Assembly (NCBI RefSeq): GCF_000425885.1
Contig: NZ_AUEH01000014.1
Location: forward strand, 1 to 64,000
Length of the DNA: 64,000 nt
Origin: Schleiferilactobacillus harbinensis DSM 16991
GTDB lineage: Bacteria > Bacillota > Bacilli > Lactobacillales > Lactobacillaceae
Direction: 5' to 3'
A program made the translations under genes and the position numbers. Every line of letters starts with the position of its first letter. Within the stretch, counting starts at the first letter, position 1. Of this stretch, positions 15,964 through 25,373 are shown piece by piece. The notes beneath the pieces were generated by a model that was given only the letters and a program-made list of their open reading frames with translations, had not been told where the DNA came from and made no database searches.

Positions 15964-16455
15964 ATGACCAATTCTTTGTACGATCAATTGCACCAAAGCC
16001 GCTTCAGCGTTGCGCTGCTGCGGGATGTCGCCCTGCCCATTGCCTTGGGTCGGGACCACACGAATTTAGAGTACTGGCTGGGTAAACAAATCGCCCGGCA
16101 GCTCCCGGTGAGCAACGAAGATCAGCTGCCCGTCATTGCCGCCCAGGCTGACTTCGGGACCTTAACCATTACCCATGACCGGCGGGCCAGCATCACTGGG
16201 ACACTCACCGGACCCGTGGTCACGGGCCGTCTCGCCCAGGCAGCGACTCCTAGTTTTGCGTTAGAAACCGGCTGGCTCGCCCAAGAATGGCAAATGCTGA
16301 CGGGTGTCTTCACGGAAGCCACCTACAGTATTCAAAAAGGCCAGGTCCTGATCAGTCTGCATCAAGATGCTAAGGAAACTCTGACTGCGACTGAACAAAC
16401 CCACGCCGAACCAATCACGCCGCTGCAAACCAGCGCCGACCAGCCCCAATCGTAA
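15964..16455 (+). CDS. DUF2507 (YslB-like) protein
   Basis: 163 residues. It begins YDQLHQSRFSVALLRDVALP and has YWLGKQIARQLP, the DUF2507 pattern; the fold is related to small V4R-type ligand-binding domains. The second half includes an SFALETGWLAQEWQMLTG helix. The last 25 residues are a polar Thr/Gln/Pro tail, probably disordered. YslB homologues sit near racE in bacilli, and here the gene is divergent from murI, which supports the identification. Function unknown. The start follows GGAGGC. Confidence 0.82.
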   Translation: MTNSLYDQLHQSRFSVALLRDVALPIALGRDHTNLEYWLGKQIARQLPVSNEDQLPVIAAQADFGTLTITHDRRASITGTLTGPVVTGRLAQAATPSFALETGWLAQEWQMLTGVFTEATYSIQKGQVLISLHQDAKETLTATEQTHAEPITPLQTSADQPQS

Positions 16456-16462
16456 CCCTTCG

Positions 16463-16499
16463 CCGCCAGGTATCAGACACTGATGTCTGGCGGTTTTTT
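16463..16499 (+). terminator. Terminator of yslB
   Basis: CCGCCAG (16463-16469) pairs with CTGGCGG (16487-16493), with a further inner TATCAG/CTGAT helix, followed by TTTTTT. Confidence 0.85.
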
Positions 16500-16538
16500 A
16501 TTTCCATTGACGACTATGTCATGCTCGTAACTTCTTCG

Positions 16539-16560
16539 TAACGTTGGTCATGCAACGTTA
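16539..16560. other. Perfect 8-bp inverted repeat upstream of the surface-protein gene
   Basis: TAACGTTG (16539-16546) and CAACGTTA (16553-16560) are exact reverse complements separated by 6 nt. It lies about 70 nt upstream of the -35 box of the secreted-protein gene and has no T-run. A protein-binding operator is more likely than a terminator. Confidence 0.45.
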
Positions 16561-16628
16561 ATATATCGCCTATCCCTTGCGTACCAACCGATTGAGCGCC
16601 TAGATAATTGGAATCAAGTTCTACCCTC

Positions 16629-16656
16629 TTGGCAAATACATCAAACATGTTATTAT
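16629..16656 (+). promoter_or_regulatory. Promoter of the secreted surface-protein gene
   Basis: TTGGCA (16629-16634) and TATTAT (16651-16656) are 16 nt apart. They imply a 5' leader of about 87 nt before the start at 16750, in line with stable mRNAs of abundant surface proteins. Confidence 0.55.
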
Positions 16657-16749
16657 TATTTGTGGCCTGTGACGCAGGTTGTTGTTCATCGAAGAATACG
16701 ATATGGCAATCAAATTGCTGAATGTCTTAAGACAGAGAGGAATGTATGT

Positions 16750-17658
16750 ATGTCTCATAGTAAAGCACTGTTCAGTCTTGGTTTAAGCGCCGCCGCTCTG
16801 GCTGGCACGTTAGCTCTTGGTCACGGTCAGGCGCAAGCCGCCACGGTTGGTACAACAACATATACGGAGGGCGCCACGACCGTTTGGCAGTCTCCGTCAT
16901 TCAATCGTCCCGCACGCTATTTGACCGCTGGTCAGCAAGTCACAATTCAGAATACCCAAACCATCAATGGCACGACGTGGTACGAAGTCGGCACTAATGA
17001 ATGGGTCCCGAGTCTTTATATGAAAACGAGTGACAACACCACAGCGGCGCAAACATCGACAGCCAGTGCAACGGCTGGTTCTGTGAAAGTTACTTATCAG
17101 GGCGGGGCCACCACCGTGTGGACCGCGCCAAACAGCGGTAAGGTATCCTCGTACTTAGGTGCCGGCCAAACGGTTTCGTATACTGAAACAGCTCAGCAGA
17201 GTAATTTAACTTGGTACCACGTCGCTAGCGGTTGGGTACCCAGCAGCTACGTGACGCCGGCTAACGGTCAGCAGACGACCGCCCCGGCACAACAGGCAGC
17301 AACGACAGCCGCAACGATCCAGCAAAGTCAGCAGCAGGCGACTCAGGCGCAGCAGAGTACAGCCACCGCTTATAGTGCCAATACGCAGCAAGCTGCCAGC
17401 AGTACCGTGAAGGTTTCCTTCTACGATCCGGCTGTTCTAGGCTCCAGCATGGGCTATAACGGCGTGGCGGCCAACCTGTCGATCTATCCCAAGGGTACCC
17501 GCTTGAAGATCACCTTGGCGGATGGCACCGTGCTGCACCGGACAGTGAACGATACTGGTACGTTCGTAGCCAGCAACCCGTATCAAATCGACTTAGCTTG
17601 GCCGAATGCCTCTATTCCTTCTTATGGGGTCACCACCGCCTCTGTATCCGTTGAATAA
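16750..17658 (+). CDS. Secreted cell-wall protein: two SLAP/SH3-like modules and an RlpA-like barrel domain
   Basis: 302 residues. A signal peptide (residues 1-30) ends in GQAQAA with a likely cut after AQA. Two related modules follow at about residues 34-94 and 110-168, each with ATTVW, an AGQ turn and ending WVPSxYx, resembling SLAP or SH3-type wall-binding repeats. A Gln/Ala/Thr-rich linker (about 170-217) joins a C-terminal domain with VNDTGTF and QIDLAWPNA, which fits an RlpA/3D double-psi beta-barrel. I chose the ATG at 16750 because AGAGAGGA lies 8-9 nt upstream; the longer frame covers the promoter. A wall-binding or peptidoglycan-acting role is inference. Confidence 0.8.
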   Translation: MSHSKALFSLGLSAAALAGTLALGHGQAQAATVGTTTYTEGATTVWQSPSFNRPARYLTAGQQVTIQNTQTINGTTWYEVGTNEWVPSLYMKTSDNTTAAQTSTASATAGSVKVTYQGGATTVWTAPNSGKVSSYLGAGQTVSYTETAQQSNLTWYHVASGWVPSSYVTPANGQQTTAPAQQAATTAATIQQSQQQATQAQQSTATAYSANTQQAASSTVKVSFYDPAVLGSSMGYNGVAANLSIYPKGTRLKITLADGTVLHRTVNDTGTFVASNPYQIDLAWPNASIPSYGVTTASVSVE

Positions 17659-17690
17659 TTCCGTGTTCCAGAACAATTAAAGGCATTAGA

Positions 17691-17734
17691 AAAACCACCG
17701 CAACTCTTGTTGATCAAGACTTGCGGTGGTTTTA
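17691..17734. terminator. Bidirectional terminator between the surface-protein gene and dltD
   Basis: CCACCGCAA (17695-17703) pairs with TTGCGGTGG (17721-17729); runs of A before and T after make it work on both strands for these convergent genes. Confidence 0.85.
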
Positions 17735-17742
17735 TTGTTGCG

Positions 17743-19023
17743 TCATTTACCGGCGCGCATATCCGGAATATCCCGCGGCTCTTTCTTCTGCCACGTTTTG
17801 GTGTAAAAACTCTTATTGATCTTGTACTTAGGAGTCGGCTGCTGATTCTCCAGGAACGGCCGCACCGCGTCATCCACTGCCAGCCAGCCGCGCCAGCCTA
17901 AGTGAATCGTATCCTGCATGAAGTAAGGCTGATTGCCCTGATCAATGAGGTCTTCGATGTGGTTAAAGCCCTGGGTGCGCAGCTGATACTGAATCTTTCG
18001 ATCGAATAAGTCCAGCATTTCCTGACTTAAGCCCGTGTACTTCGCCCACTTATCATTCACCGGCGGGATCACGAACATGGGTGTGATTTTATGCCGACTG
18101 AAGAAATCCAGCAGCAGCTGAAAATCAGAAAACTCTGGACCGTAGTCATAGTCAAACCCAATCTGAGAATCCTTGAGTTTGCCGACTACCGGCCGGACCC
18201 GCTGATCATAGAACTTGTTCTGGATGCCAAACTGGTTGTTGGTCGTTTCGCCCTTCCCCATTTGTGTCGCCAGATCGTCTAACACCCAGGGGGCGTATTG
18301 GGACGGCAATGTTTCTTCGCCCTTCGCGATCGTCCCCCGGTTGTCCCGCAGGAACAGCTGGCTGAACAGACTGTCTTCGTGATCGTACAGCCGCCCTGAC
18401 AACCGCAGGTAAGTCTTCTGCCAATTGGTCAGCGGCACGCCGGCCTTGACTCGAATAATGGCTTCCGTCAGAGTCGGGTTGGAAGATCCAGACGGCAGTT
18501 GCAGCAGCCGGGTGGCGGCATATTCCGCCATTGGATCGTTGGCTTTCGCCTTTTCCAAGAAGTTATTGGTTTGCAAGTTGGAGTAGTAATAGCTGAACAT
18601 GTTGCGTTGGATCCCATTCCAAACGAACCATTGGGGTGAGATGATGACGACAACTTTTTTACCAGTTAATTCTTTACCCGCAGTTTGCAAGGAGAAGAAA
18701 TGGGTCAGCGACTGGGTACCAGCGGATCCGAGTAGGAACGGCCGGTAATTGCGCCGATATTTTGTCGCCAGGACGGAGGGGTGGAATGGATCCATCCGCG
18801 ATAGTTCGGAGGACCCAATGAAGGGCACGTAGTTTTGGTCAAACGCCGCACTCTTTAATAAGTTGCCCTTAAAGACATTGGGCGACAGTGAGACAGCGGC
18901 CTTTTCCACGTTGTCCTGGCGCGACTGACCATAGTTGCCGGGCCAAAACAGCAACACGACGACGCCGAGCATCGCGATGAGAATGGGCCCGAAGATCAGC
19001 CATAACCGTTTGGCCAATTTCAT
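17743..19023 (-). CDS. dltD: D-alanyl-lipoteichoic acid biosynthesis protein DltD
   Basis: 426 residues. One N-terminal membrane helix (about residues 8-28) is followed by an extracellular SGNH-like hydrolase domain. [16 protein letters not shown] contains the catalytic Ser, and [13 protein letters not shown] near the C-terminus carries the Asp/His pair. It transfers D-alanine onto lipoteichoic acid outside the cell. The start overlaps the dltC stop as ATGA. Last gene of the dlt operon. Confidence 0.95.
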   Translation of the reverse strand: MKLAKRLWLIFGPILIAMLGVVVLLFWPGNYGQSRQDNVEKAAVSLSPNVFKGNLLKSAAFDQNYVPFIGSSELSRMDPFHPSVLATKYRRNYRPFLLGSAGTQSLTHFFSLQTAGKELTGKKVVVIISPQWFVWNGIQRNMFSYYYSNLQTNNFLEKAKANDPMAEYAATRLLQLPSGSSNPTLTEAIIRVKAGVPLTNWQKTYLRLSGRLYDHEDSLFSQLFLRDNRGTIAKGEETLPSQYAPWVLDDLATQMGKGETTNNQFGIQNKFYDQRVRPVVGKLKDSQIGFDYDYGPEFSDFQLLLDFFSRHKITPMFVIPPVNDKWAKYTGLSQEMLDLFDRKIQYQLRTQGFNHIEDLIDQGNQPYFMQDTIHLGWRGWLAVDDAVRPFLENQQPTPKYKINKSFYTKTWQKKEPRDIPDMRAGK

Positions 19024-19262
19024 TGTTGCTGCATCTGCTCGACTTTCGCAATGATCTTATTCGGCGTATCCCATTGCGTACGGTCAAATTCAGAAACCGG
19101 CACGTTGACGTCCAGCTGCGACTGTAATTCCAATAACAACTGCACCGTACCCATGGAATCCAACAGACCGGATGTGAACAAGTTCTTGTCCAAATCCTCT
19201 TTAACCTCGTCAGAACCGGTTAAATCGCTCAAAATATCTAACACTGTGTCTTTAACTGCCAT
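19020..19262 (-). CDS. dltC: D-alanyl carrier protein DltC
   Basis: 80 residues. Acyl-carrier-type protein with the phosphopantetheine serine in [12 protein letters not shown] (about residue 37). It is loaded with D-alanine by DltA and docks with DltB. The start at 19262 has GGAGGGG 6 nt before it. The longer frame upstream (12 codons) overlaps dltB and was rejected. Length matches the family. Confidence 0.95.
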   Translation of the reverse strand: MAVKDTVLDILSDLTGSDEVKEDLDKNLFTSGLLDSMGTVQLLLELQSQLDVNVPVSEFDRTQWDTPNKIIAKVEQMQQQ

Positions 19263-19285
19263 AATGAACCCCTCCAAAAAATTAA

Positions 19286-20503
19286 TTATCTGAACCAAAG
19301 CCGGTCAAGGAACCCGGAGAAAATCAGGAAACTGAAACAAATTGTGTTGAACGTCAGTAAAATGGCGATGGCCTTAGTAAAGTGATTGCTCGGGAACGCA
19401 TCCTTATGCTTGCGTTTGAAGCGAATCCAGGCATCGGTCAAGATCATCACCGTGGCGTGGAACAGACCATACACAATGTAGTACCAAGTCTCGCCATGCC
19501 ACACGCCCATAATCATGAACAGCAGCAGATACCCGAGATTGGCGATGGTCACTCGGTTCTTGATCCATTTGTGCTTCATAATGAAGAACACGAACCGCAT
19601 GTAGATGTAGTCCCGGAACCAGAAGGACAGTGTCATATGCCACCGATTCCAGAAATCCTTGATATTATGCGAAATCCAAGGATAGTTGAAGTTCATCGGT
19701 GTCTCGACCCCCATCATGTTGGAGATCCCGACAGCGAACAGACTGTAGCCGGCAAAGTCGAAGAACAAGTACATACTGTAGCAGTACATGACCCCGACCA
19801 GCGGCCAGGACAAGTCAAGAAAACCGCCCCGGGCCTGCATCGCCTGCCGCTCCAGGTTCGGCAGCAGCATCGTGCCGAAGATGTAGCCCATGATGAATTT
19901 GTAGAAGAAGCCAAGGAATAAGCGATCCACACCCTTGCCCAGCAAGTCCAGGTACTTTTCCCGGGTCAAAACCCGGTCGTAGTCCTTTTCAAACCGGCGA
20001 TACCGGTCAATCGGCCCCGACGAAATGGTCGGCATGAACAGCAGGAACTGCAAGAATTTAACCGGATGGAAATCTTTGATGAAGCCATCCCGGGTTTCCA
20101 TGATCATACCCACGGTCTTGAAGGTCAGGTAAGAGATCCCCAGAAAGCCGATAATACTTGACTGACCATGATCAAACAGCGGTGTGAACTTAACGACGGT
20201 CAAGGGTACGATGGCTAGAACCACTGACCAGAAGAATACGCTGAATTTATTCGGCGAATCCTTTTTCGTGCGGTACCGGATATACAAGGCGACAATAGCG
20301 TATTGCCATATGGTGTAGCCGATCAGGGCGACACCCTGGGTCCATTTGCGCCCGTCAAACATCAGAAACAGGAAAACAAAGGAAACCAGCGTCTCGTACC
20401 AGTGCGACCGGGCCCCGTTTAAGCGAACGATGATCGCTGGTAAGAGTGCGATCACCAGCAGAACGAAGTAACCCGGATTTTCGTATGGCTGTAAATTGAT
20501 CAT
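19286..20503 (-). CDS. dltB: D-alanyl transfer protein DltB (MBOAT family)
   Basis: 405 residues, about eleven membrane helices, with the MBOAT histidine in [14 protein letters not shown] (about residue 337) and the conserved [17 protein letters not shown]. It accepts D-alanine from DltC and moves it across the membrane with DltX and DltD. The start overlaps the dltA stop by 4 nt (ATGA). Confidence 0.96.
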   Translation of the reverse strand: MINLQPYENPGYFVLLVIALLPAIIVRLNGARSHWYETLVSFVFLFLMFDGRKWTQGVALIGYTIWQYAIVALYIRYRTKKDSPNKFSVFFWSVVLAIVPLTVVKFTPLFDHGQSSIIGFLGISYLTFKTVGMIMETRDGFIKDFHPVKFLQFLLFMPTISSGPIDRYRRFEKDYDRVLTREKYLDLLGKGVDRLFLGFFYKFIMGYIFGTMLLPNLERQAMQARGGFLDLSWPLVGVMYCYSMYLFFDFAGYSLFAVGISNMMGVETPMNFNYPWISHNIKDFWNRWHMTLSFWFRDYIYMRFVFFIMKHKWIKNRVTIANLGYLLLFMIMGVWHGETWYYIVYGLFHATVMILTDAWIRFKRKHKDAFPSNHFTKAIAILLTFNTICFSFLIFSGFLDRLWFR

Positions 20504-22023
20504 GAAGGATTGACCTCGGCAATCAATGCTTTGCGGTCAATCTTACCGTTGACCGTGAGCGGCAAACTGCTCTTTAAATCAATCCGTTGGGGAATCATGT
20601 AGCTCATTGCCGTCTGTGTCAGCTGCTTCTTCAAATCGGCCACATAGGCCCCCTCATCCAGCGGCTGTTTCTTCGGGACCACGAACGCTACCAGCTGGGT
20701 TACTTTGTGCTGACTGTTGTACTTGGGTACGACACTGGCCTGTTTCACCGGAGCCAGGGCGTCTAACGCATGGTCGACATCCTCCAGCTCGATCCGGAAA
20801 CCGTGCAGCTTCACCTGGAAATCGGTCCGCCCGCGATAGAAGATCAGGCCGTCCGCATCCACGAAGCCCAGGTCCCCAGAACGATAGGCGTGGTGGGGAC
20901 CATCCTGGAAGAAAGCGGCCTTCGTCTTTTCGGGATTATTGAGATACCCCTTGGACACGCTGGGTCCTTCAATAATCAATTCGCCAAGCTGACCGGGGGC
21001 AACGCGCTGACCCTTTTGGTCAATGGCATACATAACGGTGTCTTCCTTGGCATAACCGATAGGCAGGCGATCGTATTTCGCGGTGATTGCTTTTGTGATT
21101 TCCACAGCAGTTACAGCGACGGTCGTTTCCGTCGGGCCATAAGTATTGAAAATCTTTGCGTCTGGGAAACGGTCAATCAAAGTATTGGCCGTCTTCACCG
21201 TCAACTCTTCGCCGCAGAACAAGAAATACTTCAGATCTGGGTAGTTCTCTGCCTTGAAATTCGGATCCAGCAGACAAATCTCAATGAAGGACGGGGTCGA
21301 TACCCATTCTTCTATGTGCAGTTCCGGCAAAGCCTTGAACAGCAGCATGAAATTATCTGTGGTCCGCTTGGGCAGCGCCACCAGATTCCCGCCTAAGACC
21401 CAACTGGGATAAAGATCCATCACCGAGAGGTCAAAGGAATACGGTGCTTGAGCTAAACAGCGGACACCTGCGGGCAGCGAAAAGTCGCTGATCGCCCAGT
21501 TGACGTAGCTCAGCAGGTTGTTGTGGCTGATCTGAACGCCCTTGGGTACCCCGGTCGTGCCCGAAGTGAAGATGATGTAAAATGTCTCATCACCGCGGAC
21601 GGACACCCCGTGGTCATAGTCAGTCGCACCATGCTGACGCACGGTCGCCATTTGTTCCGGTCCATAGATCGGCAAATCAGAGAAGCTGACCGGCAAGTGC
21701 TCTGTCGCTAGAATAGCTGCCGGCTGGGCCACGTCATGAATCTGCTGGATCCGTTCATTGGGTGAATGGGTATCAATGGGGATGTACCCATGGCCCGCCT
21801 TAACGGCCCCCAGGAAGGTGGCCACCATGGCGAAGGTCTGCTCGCCATAAACAATGACGGGGGCCTTCTCCGGCAAGTGCTGCGCTTGCAGGAAGTGAGC
21901 AATCCGGTCGGCGGCCGCGACTAACTCGCCGAAGGTATACGTATGGTCTTCATACGTGTAACTAAGCCGGTCCGGATGCTCCTCCGCAATTTTATCAATT
22001 TGAGAAATGATGTTATCTATCAT
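20500..22023 (-). CDS. dltA: D-alanine:D-alanyl carrier protein ligase DltA
   Basis: 507 residues, adenylate-forming enzyme. Motifs include the P-loop-like FTSGTTGVPKGVQISH (about residue 154), FNTYGPTE and YRSGDLG, and a C-terminal NGKIDRKAL lysine. It activates D-alanine with ATP and loads DltC. There is no ribosome site directly before the ATG. The best one, GAGGGGG, lies about 27 nt upstream, with a 6-bp hairpin (GAAGCA/TGCTTC, 22029-22045) in between that could bring it close. Confidence 0.96.
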   Translation of the reverse strand: MIDNIISQIDKIAEEHPDRLSYTYEDHTYTFGELVAAADRIAHFLQAQHLPEKAPVIVYGEQTFAMVATFLGAVKAGHGYIPIDTHSPNERIQQIHDVAQPAAILATEHLPVSFSDLPIYGPEQMATVRQHGATDYDHGVSVRGDETFYIIFTSGTTGVPKGVQISHNNLLSYVNWAISDFSLPAGVRCLAQAPYSFDLSVMDLYPSWVLGGNLVALPKRTTDNFMLLFKALPELHIEEWVSTPSFIEICLLDPNFKAENYPDLKYFLFCGEELTVKTANTLIDRFPDAKIFNTYGPTETTVAVTAVEITKAITAKYDRLPIGYAKEDTVMYAIDQKGQRVAPGQLGELIIEGPSVSKGYLNNPEKTKAAFFQDGPHHAYRSGDLGFVDADGLIFYRGRTDFQVKLHGFRIELEDVDHALDALAPVKQASVVPKYNSQHKVTQLVAFVVPKKQPLDEGAYVADLKKQLTQTAMSYMIPQRIDLKSSLPLTVNGKIDRKALIAEVNPS

Positions 22024-22064
22024 GGCTGCGAAGCAATCGCTGCTTCTTTTCCCCCTCGCTCGTG

Positions 22065-22214
22065 TCAGAATTCATTGTAAATAAACTTGCTGTTGTTCAC
22101 GCCGCTGTAGCTGTACAAATACGTCAGCACCAGAATGATGATGAAGTAAAAGACAGTCTTGACGACGAATTGGAACACGGGCCGGTGCCATAGGGCAAGC
22201 CACTGTGCTTTCAT
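22065..22214 (-). CDS. dltX: DltX, small membrane protein of the dlt operon
   Basis: 49 residues, read directly from the sequence: it starts MKAQWLALWHRPVFQFVVK, has one membrane helix (about residues 16-35, FVVKTVFYFIIILVLTYLY) and ends NSKFIYNEF. Family DltX proteins end in this kind of FIYN-F motif, which presents a conserved C-terminus to DltB/DltD during D-alanine transfer. The start follows GGGGATTAGG. First gene of the operon, 41 nt before dltA. It is easily missed because of its size. Confidence 0.9.
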   Translation of the reverse strand: MKAQWLALWHRPVFQFVVKTVFYFIIILVLTYLYSYSGVNNSKFIYNEF

Positions 22215-22249
22215 CCTAATCCCCTACCTTTTCAAACGATACAACCTTA

Positions 22250-22255
22250 ATTATA
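22250..22255 (-). promoter_or_regulatory. -10 box of the dlt operon
   Basis: The minus strand has TATAAT about 36 nt before dltX. The -35 region (TGGTAT at 17 nt) is poor, which suggests activator or stress dependence. Confidence 0.45.
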
Positions 22256-22395
22256 AAGTTCGTTTTCAGCAAATACCAGTCAGACGACTGAGACAATGTC
22301 TAACAATGTTGTTAGATGCCTTGCAAACCTACTTATACCATAACATTTCAGGAGTGTTACAGGACGAAAGAATGCTTAAGAAAATGCAATGGCCG

Positions 22396-22428
22396 AAAAA
22401 AAAGCCGGTTATCTTCGCGATAGCCGGC
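22396..22428 (-). terminator. Terminator of trxA
   Basis: Stem 22404-22413 with 22419-22428 (one mismatch), followed on the minus strand by eight T residues. Confidence 0.85.
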
Positions 22429-22441
22429 CGGTTGACCTGTT

Positions 22442-22753
22442 TTAGTCAGTATATTTAGCGAGCGTGGCGGTCAATTGCTCTTTGGATTGGTAACCAACGA
22501 GCTGTTCAACGACCTTCCCGTCTTTTTTAACAATCAAAGTCGGGATGGCCATGATACCGAATTGCTTCGGGGTATCCGGGTTTTCATCCACGTCCATTTT
22601 CGTAAACTTAACATCTGGCTGCTCATCGGCTAGTTTGTCGATAACCGGTGACTGCATGCGGCACGGGCCGCACCACGTGGCCCAGAAATCGGTCAGGACA
22701 ACGCCATGATCGGTCTCTTGGGCAAATGTCTTATCTGTAACAGCTTTGACCAA
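22442..22753 (-). CDS. trxA: Thioredoxin
   Basis: 103 residues with the active site WATWCGPCR (Cys28 and Cys31) and cis-Pro IPTLIVKKDGK. It keeps cytoplasmic proteins reduced. The frame extends 13 codons upstream; TTG at 22753 gives the standard thioredoxin start (M-VKAVTDKTF) and has GGGAG 8 nt before it, so it is preferred over GTG at 22762. It follows mutS2, the conserved Firmicutes order. Confidence 0.95.
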   Translation of the reverse strand: MVKAVTDKTFAQETDHGVVLTDFWATWCGPCRMQSPVIDKLADEQPDVKFTKMDVDENPDTPKQFGIMAIPTLIVKKDGKVVEQLVGYQSKEQLTATLAKYTD

Positions 22754-22839
22754 GGTGTGCACTCCCTTTCTTTTCTTACATAAGTTTAGCAAATATGTGC
22801 GCCAATTTCAACACTTACAAAAAATAAGTGACAGGCAAT

Positions 22840-25206
22840 TTACTTAAAGACGACGATCGTCGCCCCATCCCCGCCGGCTTCCGGCGGCGCATACTTGTAA
22901 CTCTTGATCTGACGATGCTGTTTCAGGTACTCCTGGACCCCATTGCGGATGGCGCCGGTGCCTTTACCGTGGATGATCGTCACCGTTGGATAATTGGCCA
23001 GCAGCGCCTCATCCATGTATTGATCCAGATCATGCATGGCTTCTTCATATCGTTTGCCCCGCAAATCCAAGGTGGGCGAAATAGCCGGACCGCGATTGCT
23101 GACGTTGACGATATGCCGCTTTGGCTCTTTGTCCTCCGGCGCCTCTACCTTGGTCAATTCATCGGTGGGTACCTTCATTTTCAAAATACCCAGCTGCACT
23201 TCCCAGTGGGTATCATCAGACTTGCTGAGCAAGGTGCCGACCGTTCCGTAACTGGCTACTTGGACGTCATCGCCGGGCCGCAGCGTTTGCTTCTTTTTCT
23301 CCCGCCGCAGGACCCGATTGTTCTTGGCTGACGGTGTGCTGTGCAAGTCTTTCAGCGCGGTGCGCGCCGCAATCAGCTTGTCTTCCTTGACACTGCTGCC
23401 GCCGCCGGTGAGCTGTGCCTGCCGCAAATCCGCGATGATCTTGTCCGCCTTGGCTTGTGCCTTATCCACCAGCTTATCTGCCTGCTGCTGGGCCTTTTGC
23501 AGCTGGGTGTCCTTGTCTTTGAGAAATTCTTCAAAGGCCGTGTTCAGCTGTTCGTGCAGCGTCGTGGCTTCATCTAGTTGATGCCGCAGTTCATGATACT
23601 CGGTCTCCGCGGCTTTCCGCTGATTTTCCAGATCGCCGATCATTTCATTCAGGTTTTGACTTTCACCATCCAGCAGCTGCTTGGCCCGATCCACGATCTC
23701 CTGATTCAAGCCCAGCCGGGCAGCAATGTCAAAGGCATTGGACCGGCCCGGGGTGCCGATCAGCAGACGGTAAGTCGGCTGCAAGGTGGTGATGTCAAAC
23801 TCCATACTGGCGTTGATCGTCTGCGGCGTATTATAACCATAAACCTTCAATTCCGGATAGTGGGTCGTCGCGACGACGTCCGGCCCCATGGCCCCTAAAT
23901 AATCCAAGACGGCAATGGCCAAACTGGCCCCTTCCTGGGGATCGGTACCGGCACCGAGTTCGTCGAAGAGCACCAGACTGCGCTTAGTCGCCACGTGCAG
24001 AATGCTGATGATATTTTTCATGTGCCCAGAAAAAGTCGATAGGCTTTGTTCGATGGACTGCTCGTCACCTATATCGGCCAAAATCTCATCATAAATCGCC
24101 ACATGGCTGTCTTCGTTAGCAGGAATAAACATCCCTGATTGCGCCATCAGTTCCAGCAGCCCCAAGGTCTTCAGCGTAATCGTTTTACCACCCGTGTTGG
24201 GTCCGGTGACCACGATCGTATGGAAGTCTTTGCCCAAATAGATATCATTGGGGACGACTTTCTTAGGATCAATCAGCGGATGGCGGGCTTGGATCAGATC
24301 CACGTATCGGTCCGCATCGATAATCGGTTCAGTGGCATTGATTGCCCGAGCGTACTGGGCCTTCGCATTCACCAGATCCAGCTCAGCCAGAATGTCCGCG
24401 TTAGCCTTCAACTCGTTGGTATACGGTGCGACCAGCTCAGCCAATTCAGCCAAAATCCGCTCAATCTCCCGCTTCTCGTCAATTTGCAGCTGGCGCAGGC
24501 GGTTGTTCATTTCCAATACAGCTTGCGGCTCAATGTAAAAGGTTTGACCGCTGGCGCTTTGGTCGTGGACGATCCCGCCAAACCGATTCTTATACTCAGC
24601 CTTGACCGGGATCACATAACGATCATCCCGCAGCGTAATGATTGCGTCAGTCAGGTACTGGGCTTCTTTGCCCCGGGTGTATTGTTCCAATCGAGTGCGC
24701 ACCGCGCCCTCAGTTTGCCGCATGCCCGTGCGGATGCCCTGCAGCTTGCTGCTGGCAGTATCCAATACCGTGCCGTCTTCGTCCAAAGCCCGATTCAAAG
24801 CCCGGGTTACAGCTGGCAGATCCACTAACTGGTCCACCAGATCCGGCAAGGCGCGCAGCATCTGATCCTGATCATCAGCAAAATCACTGAAGAAATTTTT
24901 AATCGAGGCAGCCACCGCCAGCACCCGGCCAATTTGAGCCAGTTCGCTGCCGCTTAAGGTGGCGCCGATTTGCAGCCGCTTCAAGTGCGGGGTAATGTCC
25001 ACCGTTTTAGTGATGGGATACCCGCCCTTGAGGCGGTGGAGGGCCATGGCGTCCGCGGTCCGGTCAATATTCTCTTGCACGGCACCGGCAGTATCATCGG
25101 GGGTCAGTGCCAAAGCCAGCCGCTTACCGGCATCGCTGACGGTATAGCTGGCCAACTGATGCAGGACCTCAGGATAATCCAGAGTTGCTAACACTCTGGT
25201 ATGCAT
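22840..25206 (-). CDS. mutS2: MutS2 endonuclease/ribosome-rescue ATPase
   Basis: 788 residues. The ATPase part has Walker A VTGPNTGGKTITLKTLG (about residue 330) and Walker B LVLFDELGAGTDPQEG. A long coiled coil (about 510-610) and a C-terminal Smr domain follow; the Smr has TLDLRGKRYEEAM and TIIHGKGTGAIR. MutS2 lacks the mismatch-recognition domain of MutS. It is linked to suppression of recombination and, in Bacillus, to sensing collided ribosomes (RqcU). I chose ATG 25206 (MHTRVL), 4 codons inside the longest frame, from family alignment and a GGG 8 nt upstream. Confidence 0.95.
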   Translation of the reverse strand: MHTRVLATLDYPEVLHQLASYTVSDAGKRLALALTPDDTAGAVQENIDRTADAMALHRLKGGYPITKTVDITPHLKRLQIGATLSGSELAQIGRVLAVAASIKNFFSDFADDQDQMLRALPDLVDQLVDLPAVTRALNRALDEDGTVLDTASSKLQGIRTGMRQTEGAVRTRLEQYTRGKEAQYLTDAIITLRDDRYVIPVKAEYKNRFGGIVHDQSASGQTFYIEPQAVLEMNNRLRQLQIDEKREIERILAELAELVAPYTNELKANADILAELDLVNAKAQYARAINATEPIIDADRYVDLIQARHPLIDPKKVVPNDIYLGKDFHTIVVTGPNTGGKTITLKTLGLLELMAQSGMFIPANEDSHVAIYDEILADIGDEQSIEQSLSTFSGHMKNIISILHVATKRSLVLFDELGAGTDPQEGASLAIAVLDYLGAMGPDVVATTHYPELKVYGYNTPQTINASMEFDITTLQPTYRLLIGTPGRSNAFDIAARLGLNQEIVDRAKQLLDGESQNLNEMIGDLENQRKAAETEYHELRHQLDEATTLHEQLNTAFEEFLKDKDTQLQKAQQQADKLVDKAQAKADKIIADLRQAQLTGGGSSVKEDKLIAARTALKDLHSTPSAKNNRVLRREKKKQTLRPGDDVQVASYGTVGTLLSKSDDTHWEVQLGILKMKVPTDELTKVEAPEDKEPKRHIVNVSNRGPAISPTLDLRGKRYEEAMHDLDQYMDEALLANYPTVTIIHGKGTGAIRNGVQEYLKQHRQIKSYKYAPPEAGGDGATIVVFK

Positions 25207-25276
25207 AGCATTACCCACTTTCTATAGTGTGTTTTTTCCATGAAAGGACTGAAATAGAAGCGGTCTCTGATGCGCC

Positions 25277-25314
25277 GGGCCAATGCTCCGCAAGCTGCGG
25301 CAGAGCATTGGCCC
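25277..25314. repeat. Palindromic repeat, minimal copy C
   Basis: A near-perfect hairpin: 12-bp arms at 25277-25288 and 25303-25314 around an inner CCGCA/TGCGG stem. Bases 25279-25300 are identical to 22 bases at the left end of copy A (9231-9252). It therefore looks like the terminal arm of the larger repeat folded back on itself. It lies in the gap between cvpA and mutS2. Confidence 0.7.
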
Positions 25315-25373
25315 TCGGTTCGTCAGACATCGAATTCTGGTCGCAGTCCTTCTTCTCGATACAATTAATTAAT

